Of a stretch of DNA of 64,000 bases, positions 50,345 to 58,767 are shown piece by piece. This stretch comes from an uncultured Rhodospirillales bacterium (GTDB lineage: Bacteria > Pseudomonadota > Alphaproteobacteria > ATCC43930 > CGMCC-115725). Where the stretch lies: the NCBI GenBank assembly GCA_903822185.1, contig CAIJOA010000001.1:1-64000 (forward strand), written 5' to 3'. Made by a program: the position numbers and the translations under genes. Every line of letters begins with the position of its first letter. Position 1 is the first letter of the stretch. The notes beneath the pieces were generated by a model. It saw only the letters and a list, made by a program, of their open reading frames with translations. It ran no database searches and had not been told where the DNA came from.

Positions 50345-51538
50345 TCAGGCGGCCACATCTTCCAGCGGCACGCGCTTGACCTCATGCGCCTTCAGCGCCG
50401 GCAGAACGTCGCGGGCGAAGCGCCGGATCTGCTCGATGAACATTTCGTGGGGCATGGCGCCGCGATTGAGACTGACCTGGATGCTGTTGGCCCCGGCGGC
50501 CTCGGCGCGGGCGATGATGCGCCGGGTCACTTCCTCGGGCGTGCCCAGCGGCATGGTCTCGGCGCTGCGCTCGAAATCGGCCAGCGTCATGTTGCGATAG
50601 GCTTCGCGCGACCGTGCGGCCGATTTCATGTTCTCGGGGCGGACGTAATCGCTCGACCCTTGCGAAACATAACCGGCGTCGCGCTGCTTCGCGGTTTCGG
50701 TGAAGTTGCCGTGGCTGAACAGCGTCTGGTTGAAATAAAGGAAGTAGGGCGCGTATTCACGCACTGCCGCCGCCTTGCTGTCGGCGACATAGGCGCTGAT
50801 GCCGATCGACAGATGTTTCGGCGTAATCGTATGGCCGTGCGCGGCAAGGCATTTGGCGTAATAGCGGACGATGTCCTGTTCCAACCCGCCGGGGACGAGG
50901 CCGGGCGTTATCGTCAGGTTATGCTTGCCGGCGAATTCCAGCGATTCCTTGCTGCCGGAAATCGGCACCCAGATCTCGGGCGAGTTTTGCACCGGGCGCG
51001 GCCACATCGCCACGTCTTTGTAGGACCAGAATTTTCCTTCGTAGGAAAAGACTTCTTCCTTCCAGGCGCGAGTGATGATCTCGAACGCTTCTTCGAAACG
51101 CGGCCGCGAATCCGCCATGGCGACGTTATGGACCTGGTATTCGCGGGGGATGCCGCGGGCGAAACCGGCGATCAGCCGCCCGTTCGACATGCAGTCGATC
51201 ATCGACAGTTCTTCGGCAAGACGCAGCGGCTCGTGCAGCGGCAGCAGATTGCCATAGATCAGCAGTTTGAGATTCTTCGTCCGTTGCGCCGCCGCGGCGG
51301 CCATCAGGTTCGGCGAATTCATCAGCCCATAGGGCGAGCAATGATGTTCGTTGAAGCCGATGCCGTCGAAGCCCAGCTTGTCCATTTCCTCCCAGGCGTC
51401 GAGATGCTCGGCATAGGTCTTCGTCGCGACCTTCGGGTCGAAGAATTTCTTCGGCAGCGGATAGGGCAGCTCGCCATTCACCTTCAATGAATCGAGATGC
51501 TGGCCATAGGGCAGAAGATCGAAGACGAAAACTTTCAT
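50345..51538 (-). CDS. LLM-class flavin-dependent monooxygenase (luciferase-like)
   Basis: The 397-residue barrel has FDGIGFNEHHCSPYGLMNSPN, LLPLHEPLRLAEELSMID, NGRLIAGFARGIPREYQ and PEIWVPISGSKESLE, all typical of bacterial luciferase-like monooxygenases. It differs from the NtaA-type enzyme at 37467. Reduced flavin could come from the reductase at 35201-35845. The substrate is unknown. It follows the binding-protein gene by 13 bases. Confidence 0.92.
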   Translation of the reverse strand: MKVFVFDLLPYGQHLDSLKVNGELPYPLPKKFFDPKVATKTYAEHLDAWEEMDKLGFDGIGFNEHHCSPYGLMNSPNLMAAAAAQRTKNLKLLIYGNLLPLHEPLRLAEELSMIDCMSNGRLIAGFARGIPREYQVHNVAMADSRPRFEEAFEIITRAWKEEVFSYEGKFWSYKDVAMWPRPVQNSPEIWVPISGSKESLEFAGKHNLTITPGLVPGGLEQDIVRYYAKCLAAHGHTITPKHLSIGISAYVADSKAAAVREYAPYFLYFNQTLFSHGNFTETAKQRDAGYVSQGSSDYVRPENMKSAARSREAYRNMTLADFERSAETMPLGTPEEVTRRIIARAEAAGANSIQVSLNRGAMPHEMFIEQIRRFARDVLPALKAHEVKRVPLEDVAA

Positions 51539-51551
51539 GCGCGTTACTCGA

Positions 51552-52529
51552 TTACGGCTTCACGGGCGTGAATTTGGTCGTGTACATCATCTCGTCCTTG
51601 GGCTTTTCCTGCAGAATGCCCATGTCGAGGAACGAGTCTTTCAGCATTTCGACTGCCTTCGGGTTGAAACTGCCGTCGCTGCTGATCGAGGCGATCTCAT
51701 AATCATAGGTCCTGCTCATCACCGCCTCGGTTTGGTTCAGTTGCTTGGCGGCGAGGGCGACGGTTTCGGCCTTGTGGGTCTTCATGTAAGCGACGCCCGC
51801 GAAGGTGGCCTTGAGGAAGCGTTCGACTTGGTCGGGATGCTCTTTCAGGAAGCTGTTCCGCGCATAGACGACCTGGGTGATGAAGTCGGGTACGTACTGC
51901 GCCATGCCGACGAGGATATGGCCGCGGCCGTTTTCTTCGAGCTGATAGCCGGCCTCGGTTGCGCCCATAAAGCCATCGACCTGATGGGTAAGGGTGGCGG
52001 CAAGGCTCGCCTCGAAGGCGCCGGTCGCATTGGTGCGGATGCCGTCGGGCCCCCAGCCCTGATGAATCGACAGCCGGCGGACCAGCCATTGCGGTACCGA
52101 GCCGTTGCTGGCGACGGCCAACAGCTTGCCCTTCAGGTCATCGACGGTCTTGATCGGCGAATCTTTGGCCAGCACGACTGAGAAGCTGGTCGGGGCGCCG
52201 ACCAAGGAGGCGACCGCGATTTCCGGCGCGCCCTTCGAAACAAACGCCATGGTCGGGCCGCCGCCGAAGCCCATATCGACGCTGTCCGCGGTGATCGCCG
52301 CCTGCAGCTTGGCGTCGCCGGTCAGGGTGATGATCTCCACGTCGAGCCCATATTTGGCATAGATGCCCTCCGCCACGGCAACATCCGCCGGCAGAAGGGT
52401 GAAAAGGATGTTGATCCCTTTGCCGAGACGGATCTTGTCGGCGGCATGGCTGGGTAGAGGCGTCATGACCAGCAGCAACGTCGCGGCGATCAGCAGACGG
52501 CGGGTCAGGGAGGCGGGACGGGAAGACAT
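51552..52529 (-). CDS. Orphan NMT1/SsuA-type substrate-binding protein, first gene of the run
   Basis: The start at 52529 is set by TAGGAG 5 bases upstream; an ATG at 52571 is rejected. A signal peptide ending PSHAA leads to DKIRLGKGINILFTLLPADVAVAEG, LQAAITADSVDMGFGGGPT and VDDLKGKLLAVASNGSVPQW. The ligand is unknown. It is the promoter-proximal gene of the seven-gene run ending at 45457. Confidence 0.88.
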   Translation of the reverse strand: MSSRPASLTRRLLIAATLLLVMTPLPSHAADKIRLGKGINILFTLLPADVAVAEGIYAKYGLDVEIITLTGDAKLQAAITADSVDMGFGGGPTMAFVSKGAPEIAVASLVGAPTSFSVVLAKDSPIKTVDDLKGKLLAVASNGSVPQWLVRRLSIHQGWGPDGIRTNATGAFEASLAATLTHQVDGFMGATEAGYQLEENGRGHILVGMAQYVPDFITQVVYARNSFLKEHPDQVERFLKATFAGVAYMKTHKAETVALAAKQLNQTEAVMSRTYDYEIASISSDGSFNPKAVEMLKDSFLDMGILQEKPKDEMMYTTKFTPVKP

Positions 52530-52860
52530 GCTTGCTCCTAAGGCGGCACGAACGCCGCTGGCGAAGATCATTGAAAGGAAAAGGATTCGTGGGGGTTTGG
52601 TGAGCGCAAAAGCGGCACGCGGACGCAGATGCTGCGCAAATCTCCTCCCATAATATTGCCGTCTCGCCCTTGTTATGGCGGCGGTGCTTCGGCCGGTAGT
52701 TGAGCATTTGGCCCGGCTCGGCGCAACCCTGACGCGGGCACCGGGTTATCTACGGAATGTGGCATAGATTGCCCACGTGGTGGGCTGGAGCTGTTGATCA
52801 ATCAGCCTACCTGATGCCTAATCGTTCTAAGGTCCACACACTCTCTCAAAGGGCGTGCCC
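52530..52860. other. Divergent intergenic region, no gene seen
   Basis: This 331-base spacer separates the minus-strand binding-protein run from the BLUF gene. It contains the 8-base palindrome TTGATCAA near 52795 and a TATTAT on the minus strand near 52654 that could be a -10 element. I see no convincing reading frame, tRNA or strong hairpin. Confidence 0.6.
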
Positions 52861-53277
52861 ATGATCACCCTCGTTTATGTCAGCGCCGCACGGCGGCTTT
52901 TCAGTCCGGAGAAACTGTCTGAATTGCTCGCGATATCGCGACGCAATAATGAGGCAAAGGGACTCACCGGAATGCTGCTTTATGCCGACGGCAATTTCAT
53001 GCAGGCTTTGGAAGGCGAAGCGGAGATCGTGGATGCGGTAACGGCAAAGATCGAACGCGATCCACGTCATCACGCCATGAACCGACTCATCCGTATGCCG
53101 ATTACCGAAAGACAGTTCGGCCACTGGTCGATGGCCTTACGCCAACTTGATGATCTGCCCGAAGCCGATCGGCTCTCCTGTGAAGCACTTGTATCGGCAA
53201 AGCTCGATGGAAAGCAGTCAGACACGCCGAGCGTTGCGCTTAAATTATTGCAAAGCTTTCGCCAGTCGATGAAATAG
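52861..53277 (+). CDS. Stand-alone BLUF blue-light sensor
   Basis: The 138-residue protein is a BLUF domain that would bind FAD. The photochemically needed residues are present: Tyr6 (LVYVS), Asn30 (RRNNEAKGLTG), Gln48 (FMQALEG) and Trp89 (FGHWSM). A helical tail of about 40 residues follows, with no enzymatic output domain, so it must signal by protein contact. The start at 52861 has AAAGGG 7 bases upstream; a GTG at 52855 is less likely. It is a single-gene unit with its own terminator. Confidence 0.93.
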   Translation: MITLVYVSAARRLFSPEKLSELLAISRRNNEAKGLTGMLLYADGNFMQALEGEAEIVDAVTAKIERDPRHHAMNRLIRMPITERQFGHWSMALRQLDDLPEADRLSCEALVSAKLDGKQSDTPSVALKLLQSFRQSMK

Positions 53278-53291
53278 AACCCAGAAGCGAT

Positions 53292-53320
53292 AAGGCCGCG
53301 CCTGTCAGCACGGCCTTTTT
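53292..53320 (+). terminator. Rho-independent terminator of the BLUF gene
   Basis: AAGGCCG (53292-53298) pairs with CGGCCTT (53311-53317), with a 12-base loop, ending in TTTTT. Confidence 0.85.
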
Positions 53321-53325
53321 CGGCT

Positions 53326-53577
53326 TTAGCGTGATGTGCCGCTTCGAATTTGCGGGTTGGGCGTACGCGCGGCGACCGCCGGCAGCAGGTAAGGCGGATT
53401 AGGGCCTGAGAGGCCGGTCACGTTTTCAGGTGCCGCCGCGATGCTGGGGCCGGGTTGGGTCAAGCTTTGGGTGACGCCGGTTTGATTCGGAATCGTCGAG
53501 CTCGATTGTGCAGACGCTAAGCCGGAAATGCCGGCGGTCAGGCTCATCGCAATGATCAGAACTGTTCCACGCTTCAT
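53326..53577 (-). CDS. Small secreted Pro-rich protein, unknown
   Basis: The 83-residue product has a clear signal peptide (1-23, cleavage near ASAQS) and a Ser/Thr/Pro/Asn-rich mature part with no recognised domain. GAGAGG lies 7 bases upstream of the ATG. The mature style resembles the first half of the peptidoglycan-binding protein at 42885-43355, but there is no binding domain. It is convergent with the BLUF gene. Confidence 0.7.
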   Translation of the reverse strand: MKRGTVLIIAMSLTAGISGLASAQSSSTIPNQTGVTQSLTQPGPSIAAAPENVTGLSGPNPPYLLPAVAARTPNPQIRSGTSR

Positions 53578-53773
53578 TTCAATGCCTCTCTGATGACAGC
53601 AGTTACCCTTCCAACGCGGAAAAGGAAATTCGGTTCAATTTTCCGCAATCTGATGATTGCACGGCGATGCGATGCAATATTTAGGGGCAAATCCGGTGCA
53701 GGCAGCACGATTCCAGCTCTCTATTGTGTGAAGACTGGCAACGGTTTAGCTTTGGTGACGGCAACAAAATGTC

Positions 53774-54868
53774 ATGTCAGACCAGACATATCTGGCGATA
53801 GACAACCTTTCGGTTGGCTCGGGGAGGAATGCGGTGATACCTCTATTGGATCGATCTCCCGATACGCTTGACCGGTGGCAATTTCCGGTGCGGCATATTT
53901 TCGAGACGAAGCGGTTTGAAGCCGCGCGCAAACATGTATCTCACCGCACTCATGGTCGTTGCGAGATCGCGACAGATTCGCGCAAAGGCTTTCATTATGG
54001 ACTTTCCGCGGCGCCGCTGAAGCGCACCGGCATCGTCCTTCTCAGCACGGACTCGGAATGCGAGTGGGATTCGGTCAATCGCTTGCCGGATGTTTCGCCG
54101 TTATCGCTGCATGTGTCGTTGAGCGGCTCTTACGATGTCGAATGGCGTCAGGCCAAAACCAGCGTTGTCGCCGGCAACGCTCTTTTCCTCGGCCAGGGCA
54201 GTCGAGTCGTCAAACATCACGCGCGCGGTCAAAGCGAACAGATTTTGGTCTTGTTCGACATCAAATCGTTCGAACGCGTACTCGCAGACGAATTCGACGT
54301 GCGGCTCGACCGCGCCTTACAGTTCGAACCGATGCACGCGCTTGAAATCAGCAGTCATCCCTTTCTGTTCGATTATCTGCGGCTGGTGATACGCGATTTT
54401 TTCTGCAAAACGCCGATGGGTGCTCATCCCGTTCTGAAATCCCAGAACGAGAATCTTCTCTTGTCGCTGTTGTTGCGGGTCGTTCCGCATAACTATTCGC
54501 GGCATCTCGACGTGGTGGGCGCCGCCGTGCCAGTTCACGTCAAACGCGCGGAACGGTTTCTGGTCGATAATTTCGATCGGGATCTGACGCTGGAAGAGGT
54601 GGTTCGGTCGGCCGGCACGAGTGTCCGAACGTTGCAATATTCCTTCCGGGATTTTCGCGGCACCACGCCGATGCGTTTCCTGAAAGAGCTGCGTTTGAAC
54701 GCTGCGCGCGATCTCATTCATCGCATGAGCGATGGAGTGCATTCGCTCGGGAATATTGCGGCGAAAGCCGGTTACCCCGACCTTTGCAAGTTTTCACGCG
54801 ATTATAAAGAACGGTTCGGCGAGCCGCCGTCGACGACGCGAAAACGGCTCGCTTTACTCAGGGACTAA
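53774..54868 (+). CDS. AraC-family transcriptional regulator
   Basis: The 364-residue regulator has an AraC-binding-like N-terminal domain of about 200 residues and a C-terminal double helix-turn-helix (about 265-358: DLTLEEVVRSAGTSVRTLQYSFRDFRGTTP and LGNIAAKAGYPDLCKFSRDYKERFGEPP). The layout resembles regulators of aromatic catabolism. It is convergent with the nitroreductase gene, with only 8 bases between stops, so its target is more likely elsewhere in the island. Confidence 0.92.
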   Translation: MSDQTYLAIDNLSVGSGRNAVIPLLDRSPDTLDRWQFPVRHIFETKRFEAARKHVSHRTHGRCEIATDSRKGFHYGLSAAPLKRTGIVLLSTDSECEWDSVNRLPDVSPLSLHVSLSGSYDVEWRQAKTSVVAGNALFLGQGSRVVKHHARGQSEQILVLFDIKSFERVLADEFDVRLDRALQFEPMHALEISSHPFLFDYLRLVIRDFFCKTPMGAHPVLKSQNENLLLSLLLRVVPHNYSRHLDVVGAAVPVHVKRAERFLVDNFDRDLTLEEVVRSAGTSVRTLQYSFRDFRGTTPMRFLKELRLNAARDLIHRMSDGVHSLGNIAAKAGYPDLCKFSRDYKERFGEPPSTTRKRLALLRD

Positions 54869-54876
54869 ACGCGCGG

Positions 54877-55596
54877 TTATTCGCCTTTACGCTTCGTGTG
54901 GTAAGCGTGCATCGTCTTGCCGCGCAACTCATACAGAAACTCGACCACGTCCTTGTTCGACATGTATTTGCTGTGATCGTATTGGTCGTAGTGAACGATG
55001 TCTTCCAGCGGTCGGTGTACGCTGGGGCGGCGATCAATCGCTGAAAACCCAATCGGCACGATGTGATGGACCAGCAGAAGGTCGGGCACATCCAGCACAC
55101 GTTTGAACGGTTCCTGAACGTGAATCGTGACATGCTGCGAGGCGAGGCCGAGCGACGTCGCCGCCAGATGCATCAACATCGCGGCGTTCGACAGCGCATC
55201 GGTGAAGTGGCTCTGATGCCGGCCATAGGATAGCGCGCCTTGAACGGTGCCCCATTGCCGGCGTCCGTCACCCAGGATGACGAGCAGGACAGGCGCATCG
55301 GTCCATTTCGCGCCGCGGTCTTGGACGCGTTTCTGCTGCTGTTCCGCATCGACGTCCCCGACTTGAAAGGCGGGATGACGCAGTTCGGGAATGCGCATCT
55401 GCTCCATCCAGAAGATGAAGTCGTTGTTGTCGTGGGTATAGGCATGGCCCAACGCGTCTTTTACTTTCTGATCGCGGATGACCATGAATTCCCAAGGCTG
55501 TGAATTCGCGCCCGACATGGCCCAGCGTCCCGCTTCCAGAATCTTGTCGATATATTCATCCGGCACCGGGTCTGAACGCAGATCGCGGATGCTCAT
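54877..55596 (-). CDS. Nitroreductase-family flavoprotein, 5' end apparently frameshifted
   Basis: The 239-residue frame carries AGRWAMSGANSQPWEFMVI, VLLVILGD, SNAAMLMHLAATSLGLAS and a helical tail, typical of FMN nitroreductases. The frame starts MSIRDLRSDPVP, which skips the usual N-terminus. Upstream in the same frame EIITRR precedes MSIRDL, the normal FMN-phosphate motif, but no start codon follows from the stop. Another frame begins with ATG at 55655 (MNNESSTVLYDQL) and ends at 55593. One extra base near 55611-55616 would join them. Either a sequence error, a real mutation, or a short start at 55596. Confidence 0.85.
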   Translation of the reverse strand: MSIRDLRSDPVPDEYIDKILEAGRWAMSGANSQPWEFMVIRDQKVKDALGHAYTHDNNDFIFWMEQMRIPELRHPAFQVGDVDAEQQQKRVQDRGAKWTDAPVLLVILGDGRRQWGTVQGALSYGRHQSHFTDALSNAAMLMHLAATSLGLASQHVTIHVQEPFKRVLDVPDLLLVHHIVPIGFSAIDRRPSVHRPLEDIVHYDQYDHSKYMSNKDVVEFLYELRGKTMHAYHTKRKGE

Positions 55597-55876
55597 GCGC
55601 CGCGTGATAATTTCCTGAGCTGATCGTAAAGGACGGTTGAGCTTTCGTTGTTCATGGTCGTCATCCCGAATAGGTCAGTGAAGCGCGCAACCTATCATCG
55701 ACGTTTTACCGGCGGTATGAGGCGCGCGCCTTCGACAGGCCGATTTCGCAAACAATTGCGTTTTTCGACAAGTCGTTCCCTTCCGAACAAATGGCATCTC
55801 GTCCAGGATAAAACGGCAATCGTCCCTAACCTTCGCGCGACAGGGCTTTCAATTTTCGAGGACATGGTTTCAGACA

Positions 55877-56695
55877 ATGACGGATAAGACACCGGCTGCC
55901 GGCGACGCGAAACACACCGAATCACCGCTGTTGTTGGAGACGAAGGGTCATGTCCGGATCATGACCATGAACCGTCCCGAGCGGCGCAACGCGCTTAGCC
56001 CGCAATTGATCCATGGCCTGCTCGAAGCCTTCGTCGAAGCCAATGTAGATCCCGAAGTGCGTGTCATCATCCTGACCGGCGCTGGCGACTTGGCGTTTTG
56101 CGCAGGCGCCGACCTCAAAGAGCGCAAAGGCGCCGACGAACAGGGCAAGCCTTTCATCCCATTCACCTCGAACGTTACGCGTTATCTGTTCGAGGCTGTG
56201 CTGGAGACGACCAAGCCGGTGATCGCTGCTTTGAACGGCCCTGCCGTCGCCGGCGGGTTCGAGCTGGCGCTGGCCTGCGACATCCGAATCGCTGCCGACC
56301 ATACGGTGTTCGGCTTGCCGGAAGCGAAACGCGGCATGGGCGCGCATTTCGCCACTGTCATCTTGCCCCGTCTTCTGCCGATGGGTATCGCGCTCGAAGC
56401 GCTCTACACAGGCGACTATTTCAATATCGACGAGGCGAAACGTTGGGGTCTGGTCAATCATGTCGTCCCAAAGGGCGGCGCGCTCGATAAGGCGATGGAA
56501 CTAGCGACGAAGATCGCCGCCAACGCTCCGGTGTCGGTGCGCCGCATGAAGGAAACCGCGATCAAGGCGTCGGGCATGCCCTTTGCTGCCGCGATCCGTC
56601 TCAATGAGGGCGTCAGCCCCTATCAGAGCGAAGACCGGATCGAAGGCATCCGTGCCTTTGTCGAAAAGCGCGAACCGGAATGGAAAGGGCGTTGA
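55877..56695 (+). CDS. Enoyl-CoA hydratase/isomerase-family protein
   Basis: The 272-residue crotonase-fold protein has the oxyanion-hole blocks FCAGADLKERKG and NGPAVAGGFELALACDIRIA, and the acid position in LPEAKRGMGAHF. It likely hydrates or cleaves an acyl-CoA made by the ligase encoded next. It starts the plus-strand run 55877-64000; the stop overlaps the ligase start by one base. Confidence 0.93.
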   Translation: MTDKTPAAGDAKHTESPLLLETKGHVRIMTMNRPERRNALSPQLIHGLLEAFVEANVDPEVRVIILTGAGDLAFCAGADLKERKGADEQGKPFIPFTSNVTRYLFEAVLETTKPVIAALNGPAVAGGFELALACDIRIAADHTVFGLPEAKRGMGAHFATVILPRLLPMGIALEALYTGDYFNIDEAKRWGLVNHVVPKGGALDKAMELATKIAANAPVSVRRMKETAIKASGMPFAAAIRLNEGVSPYQSEDRIEGIRAFVEKREPEWKGR

Positions 56696-58752
56696 TGTCG
56701 CCCAAAATCGCATCGCTTTCGGCTCTCTTCGAAGCGCGTTCGATCGCTATCGTCGGCCTCTCGGAAGATGCGCGCAAGCAGGGGCGGATCGTTCTGCGCA
56801 ATGTGCTGAATGCCGGCTTCGAAGGGGTGGTCTATGGCATCGGCCGGAACGTTACCGAAGTCGGCGCGGTCAAATGTTTTGCCTCGCCGGCGGATTTGCC
56901 GGAACCGGTCGATGTCGCCTTCGTGGCGCTTCCCGCCTCGGCGAGCACCGTCAGTCTGCGCGAACTCGCGGCGGCAAGGGTGAAAGTCGCGATCCTCGGC
57001 GCGTCGGGCTTTGCCGAAGCGGGCGACGAAAAAGGTATCGCGCGCCAGAACGAGCTGAAAAAGATTTCGGCGGAAACCGGCATCTGTCTCGTCGGCCCTA
57101 ATTGCAACGGTGTCTATAACGCCAACGCCCGACTCTCGATCGGCTTCAACACCGCCCATTCGAAGCGGCTGCAGGCCGGTGACATCGCGATTTTCTCGCA
57201 CAGCGGCGCGCTGTTCGACGCAATGGTCGGTCAACTGGACCGGCTCGGCGCGGGCATATCGATTTTCGCTTCGGCGGGGAACGAAGCCGATCTCGACCTG
57301 CTCGACTATCTCGAATATGCGATCGGCGACAAGCAAAGCCGCGTTATTGCACTGCTGCTCGATTCATTGTCGGACGGCGATCGTTTTCGTCGGCTGGCCC
57401 ATCGCGCGGCACAGGCGGGGAAGCATATCGTCGTGCTGCAGATCGGTACGTCGGAAATCGGCGCGCAGGCGGCGGTGGCTCATTCCAGCCGTCTCGCCGG
57501 CAATGCAGCGGCCTACGCCGCCTTGTTCGAGGCGGCAGGCGTTCCCGTCGTGTCCTCGATCGAAAGTTTGATGACCGCGGCGGCGCTGTTGTCCTTCTAC
57601 GGCAAGGTCGAGGGTGGCCTCGCCGGGATGTCGTCCTCGGGCGCGGGCGCGTCTCTCATCGCGGACCTCGCCGCCAAATATGGATTGAGCCTCGCGCGCT
57701 GGAATGCGGATTCGATCAAGACGCTGAAAGAAATCAGCCCGATCACGGCGACCAACAATCCGATCGATCTCGGCAATTTCCAGGGCGTCGAACGCCGCCC
57801 CGAAATCCCCTCGGTGGTCGCCGCCGATCCGGGTGTCGGCGCGTTGATGGCGCTGGTGCAATCCTTCCCGTTGGGCGCGCATCCGATTTTCAAGCCCGTC
57901 TCGATGGCGCGGGCTTCGTCGAAAAAGCCGTTCGTGATCGTTGCGCCCGGGGGCTTCCCCGCCGACGAGCAGGAACAGTACGTCGCCAACGGCCTGCGCA
58001 TCTTTGGCGAGACCGAAAATACGATGCAGGGTCTAGCGGCGATGTTCACCGCCTCGCGGCCTTATCCGGAAGTCTCGACGCCGCCGGCCTCATCCCCGGC
58101 GCGTGACGAGCCACTGTTCGGACTAAAACGCGCGCTGACAGAGCCCGAAAGCCTGTCGCTGCTGCGCCGTTTCGGCATCGATACGGTCGAAACCCATATC
58201 TGCCGCACGGTCGATGAAGCCGTGATCGTCGCCGAAAAGCTCGGCTGGCCGGTTGTCTTGAAGGCGGCGGTCGAAGGTGTCGCGCATAAGAGTGATCTCG
58301 GCTTCGTCCATGTCGGCGTACCGAACGCGGATGCGCTGCGTAAGGCCCACGCGTCCTTTCCGGCGGGCGCCACCGCGATGGTCCAGGCGATGATTCGCGG
58401 CAAGCTCGAAGTCATTGCTGGCATCACCCGCGCCCAAGGGGTGGGACCGCTGCTGCTCGCCGGCCTCGGCGGCGTCCATGCCGAGGCGATCGATGCCGTG
58501 ACGCTGTGGCCGATCCCGACGATCCGCGCCGATATCGAACGCAAGCTTGCCACCAGCGCCCTCGGCCGGATTTTGAGCAGCCCGCGCTGGACCGATGCGT
58601 CGAGCCAGAAGGTCCTGGTCGATAGCCTGATGGCGCTGCAGGACTTCGCGCTCTGGGCCGGCGATCGTTTAGAAGCCGTCGATATCAATCCGATCATGTT
58701 GGGCAACGGGCGAGCGGTCGCGGTCGATGCGCTTGTCGTTCCGTCCAAATAA
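56695..58752 (+). CDS. ADP-forming acyl-CoA ligase (single-chain)
   Basis: The 685-residue protein joins a CoA-binding domain (about 8-135), ligase-CoA domains (to about 470) and a C-terminal ATP-grasp domain (about 480-685, VVLKAAVEGVAHKSDLG and DINPIMLGNGRAVAVDAL). The phosphorylated His is expected at H263 (AVAHSSRLAG, compare the usual SHTGxLAG). It makes an acyl-CoA from a carboxylic acid with ATP. The start at 56695 lies within the stop of the preceding gene. Confidence 0.92.
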   Translation: MSPKIASLSALFEARSIAIVGLSEDARKQGRIVLRNVLNAGFEGVVYGIGRNVTEVGAVKCFASPADLPEPVDVAFVALPASASTVSLRELAAARVKVAILGASGFAEAGDEKGIARQNELKKISAETGICLVGPNCNGVYNANARLSIGFNTAHSKRLQAGDIAIFSHSGALFDAMVGQLDRLGAGISIFASAGNEADLDLLDYLEYAIGDKQSRVIALLLDSLSDGDRFRRLAHRAAQAGKHIVVLQIGTSEIGAQAAVAHSSRLAGNAAAYAALFEAAGVPVVSSIESLMTAAALLSFYGKVEGGLAGMSSSGAGASLIADLAAKYGLSLARWNADSIKTLKEISPITATNNPIDLGNFQGVERRPEIPSVVAADPGVGALMALVQSFPLGAHPIFKPVSMARASSKKPFVIVAPGGFPADEQEQYVANGLRIFGETENTMQGLAAMFTASRPYPEVSTPPASSPARDEPLFGLKRALTEPESLSLLRRFGIDTVETHICRTVDEAVIVAEKLGWPVVLKAAVEGVAHKSDLGFVHVGVPNADALRKAHASFPAGATAMVQAMIRGKLEVIAGITRAQGVGPLLLAGLGGVHAEAIDAVTLWPIPTIRADIERKLATSALGRILSSPRWTDASSQKVLVDSLMALQDFALWAGDRLEAVDINPIMLGNGRAVAVDALVVPSK

Positions 58753-58767
58753 AGAAGAGGCATCATC

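Noticed and set aside
53593-53871. 92-codon frame before and inside the AraC gene
   Set aside because: It overlaps the AraC start, has mixed codon use and no recognisable protein features.
31400-55600. Island as a prophage, transposon or integrative element
   Set aside because: No integrase, transposase, phage gene, tRNA-end duplication or flanking direct repeat was seen; base composition looks like the surroundings.
55648-55887. 79-codon frame between the nitroreductase and enoyl-CoA hydratase genes
   Set aside because: Arg/Ser-rich composition, no ribosome-binding site, and it overlaps both the nitroreductase 5' region and the hydratase start.
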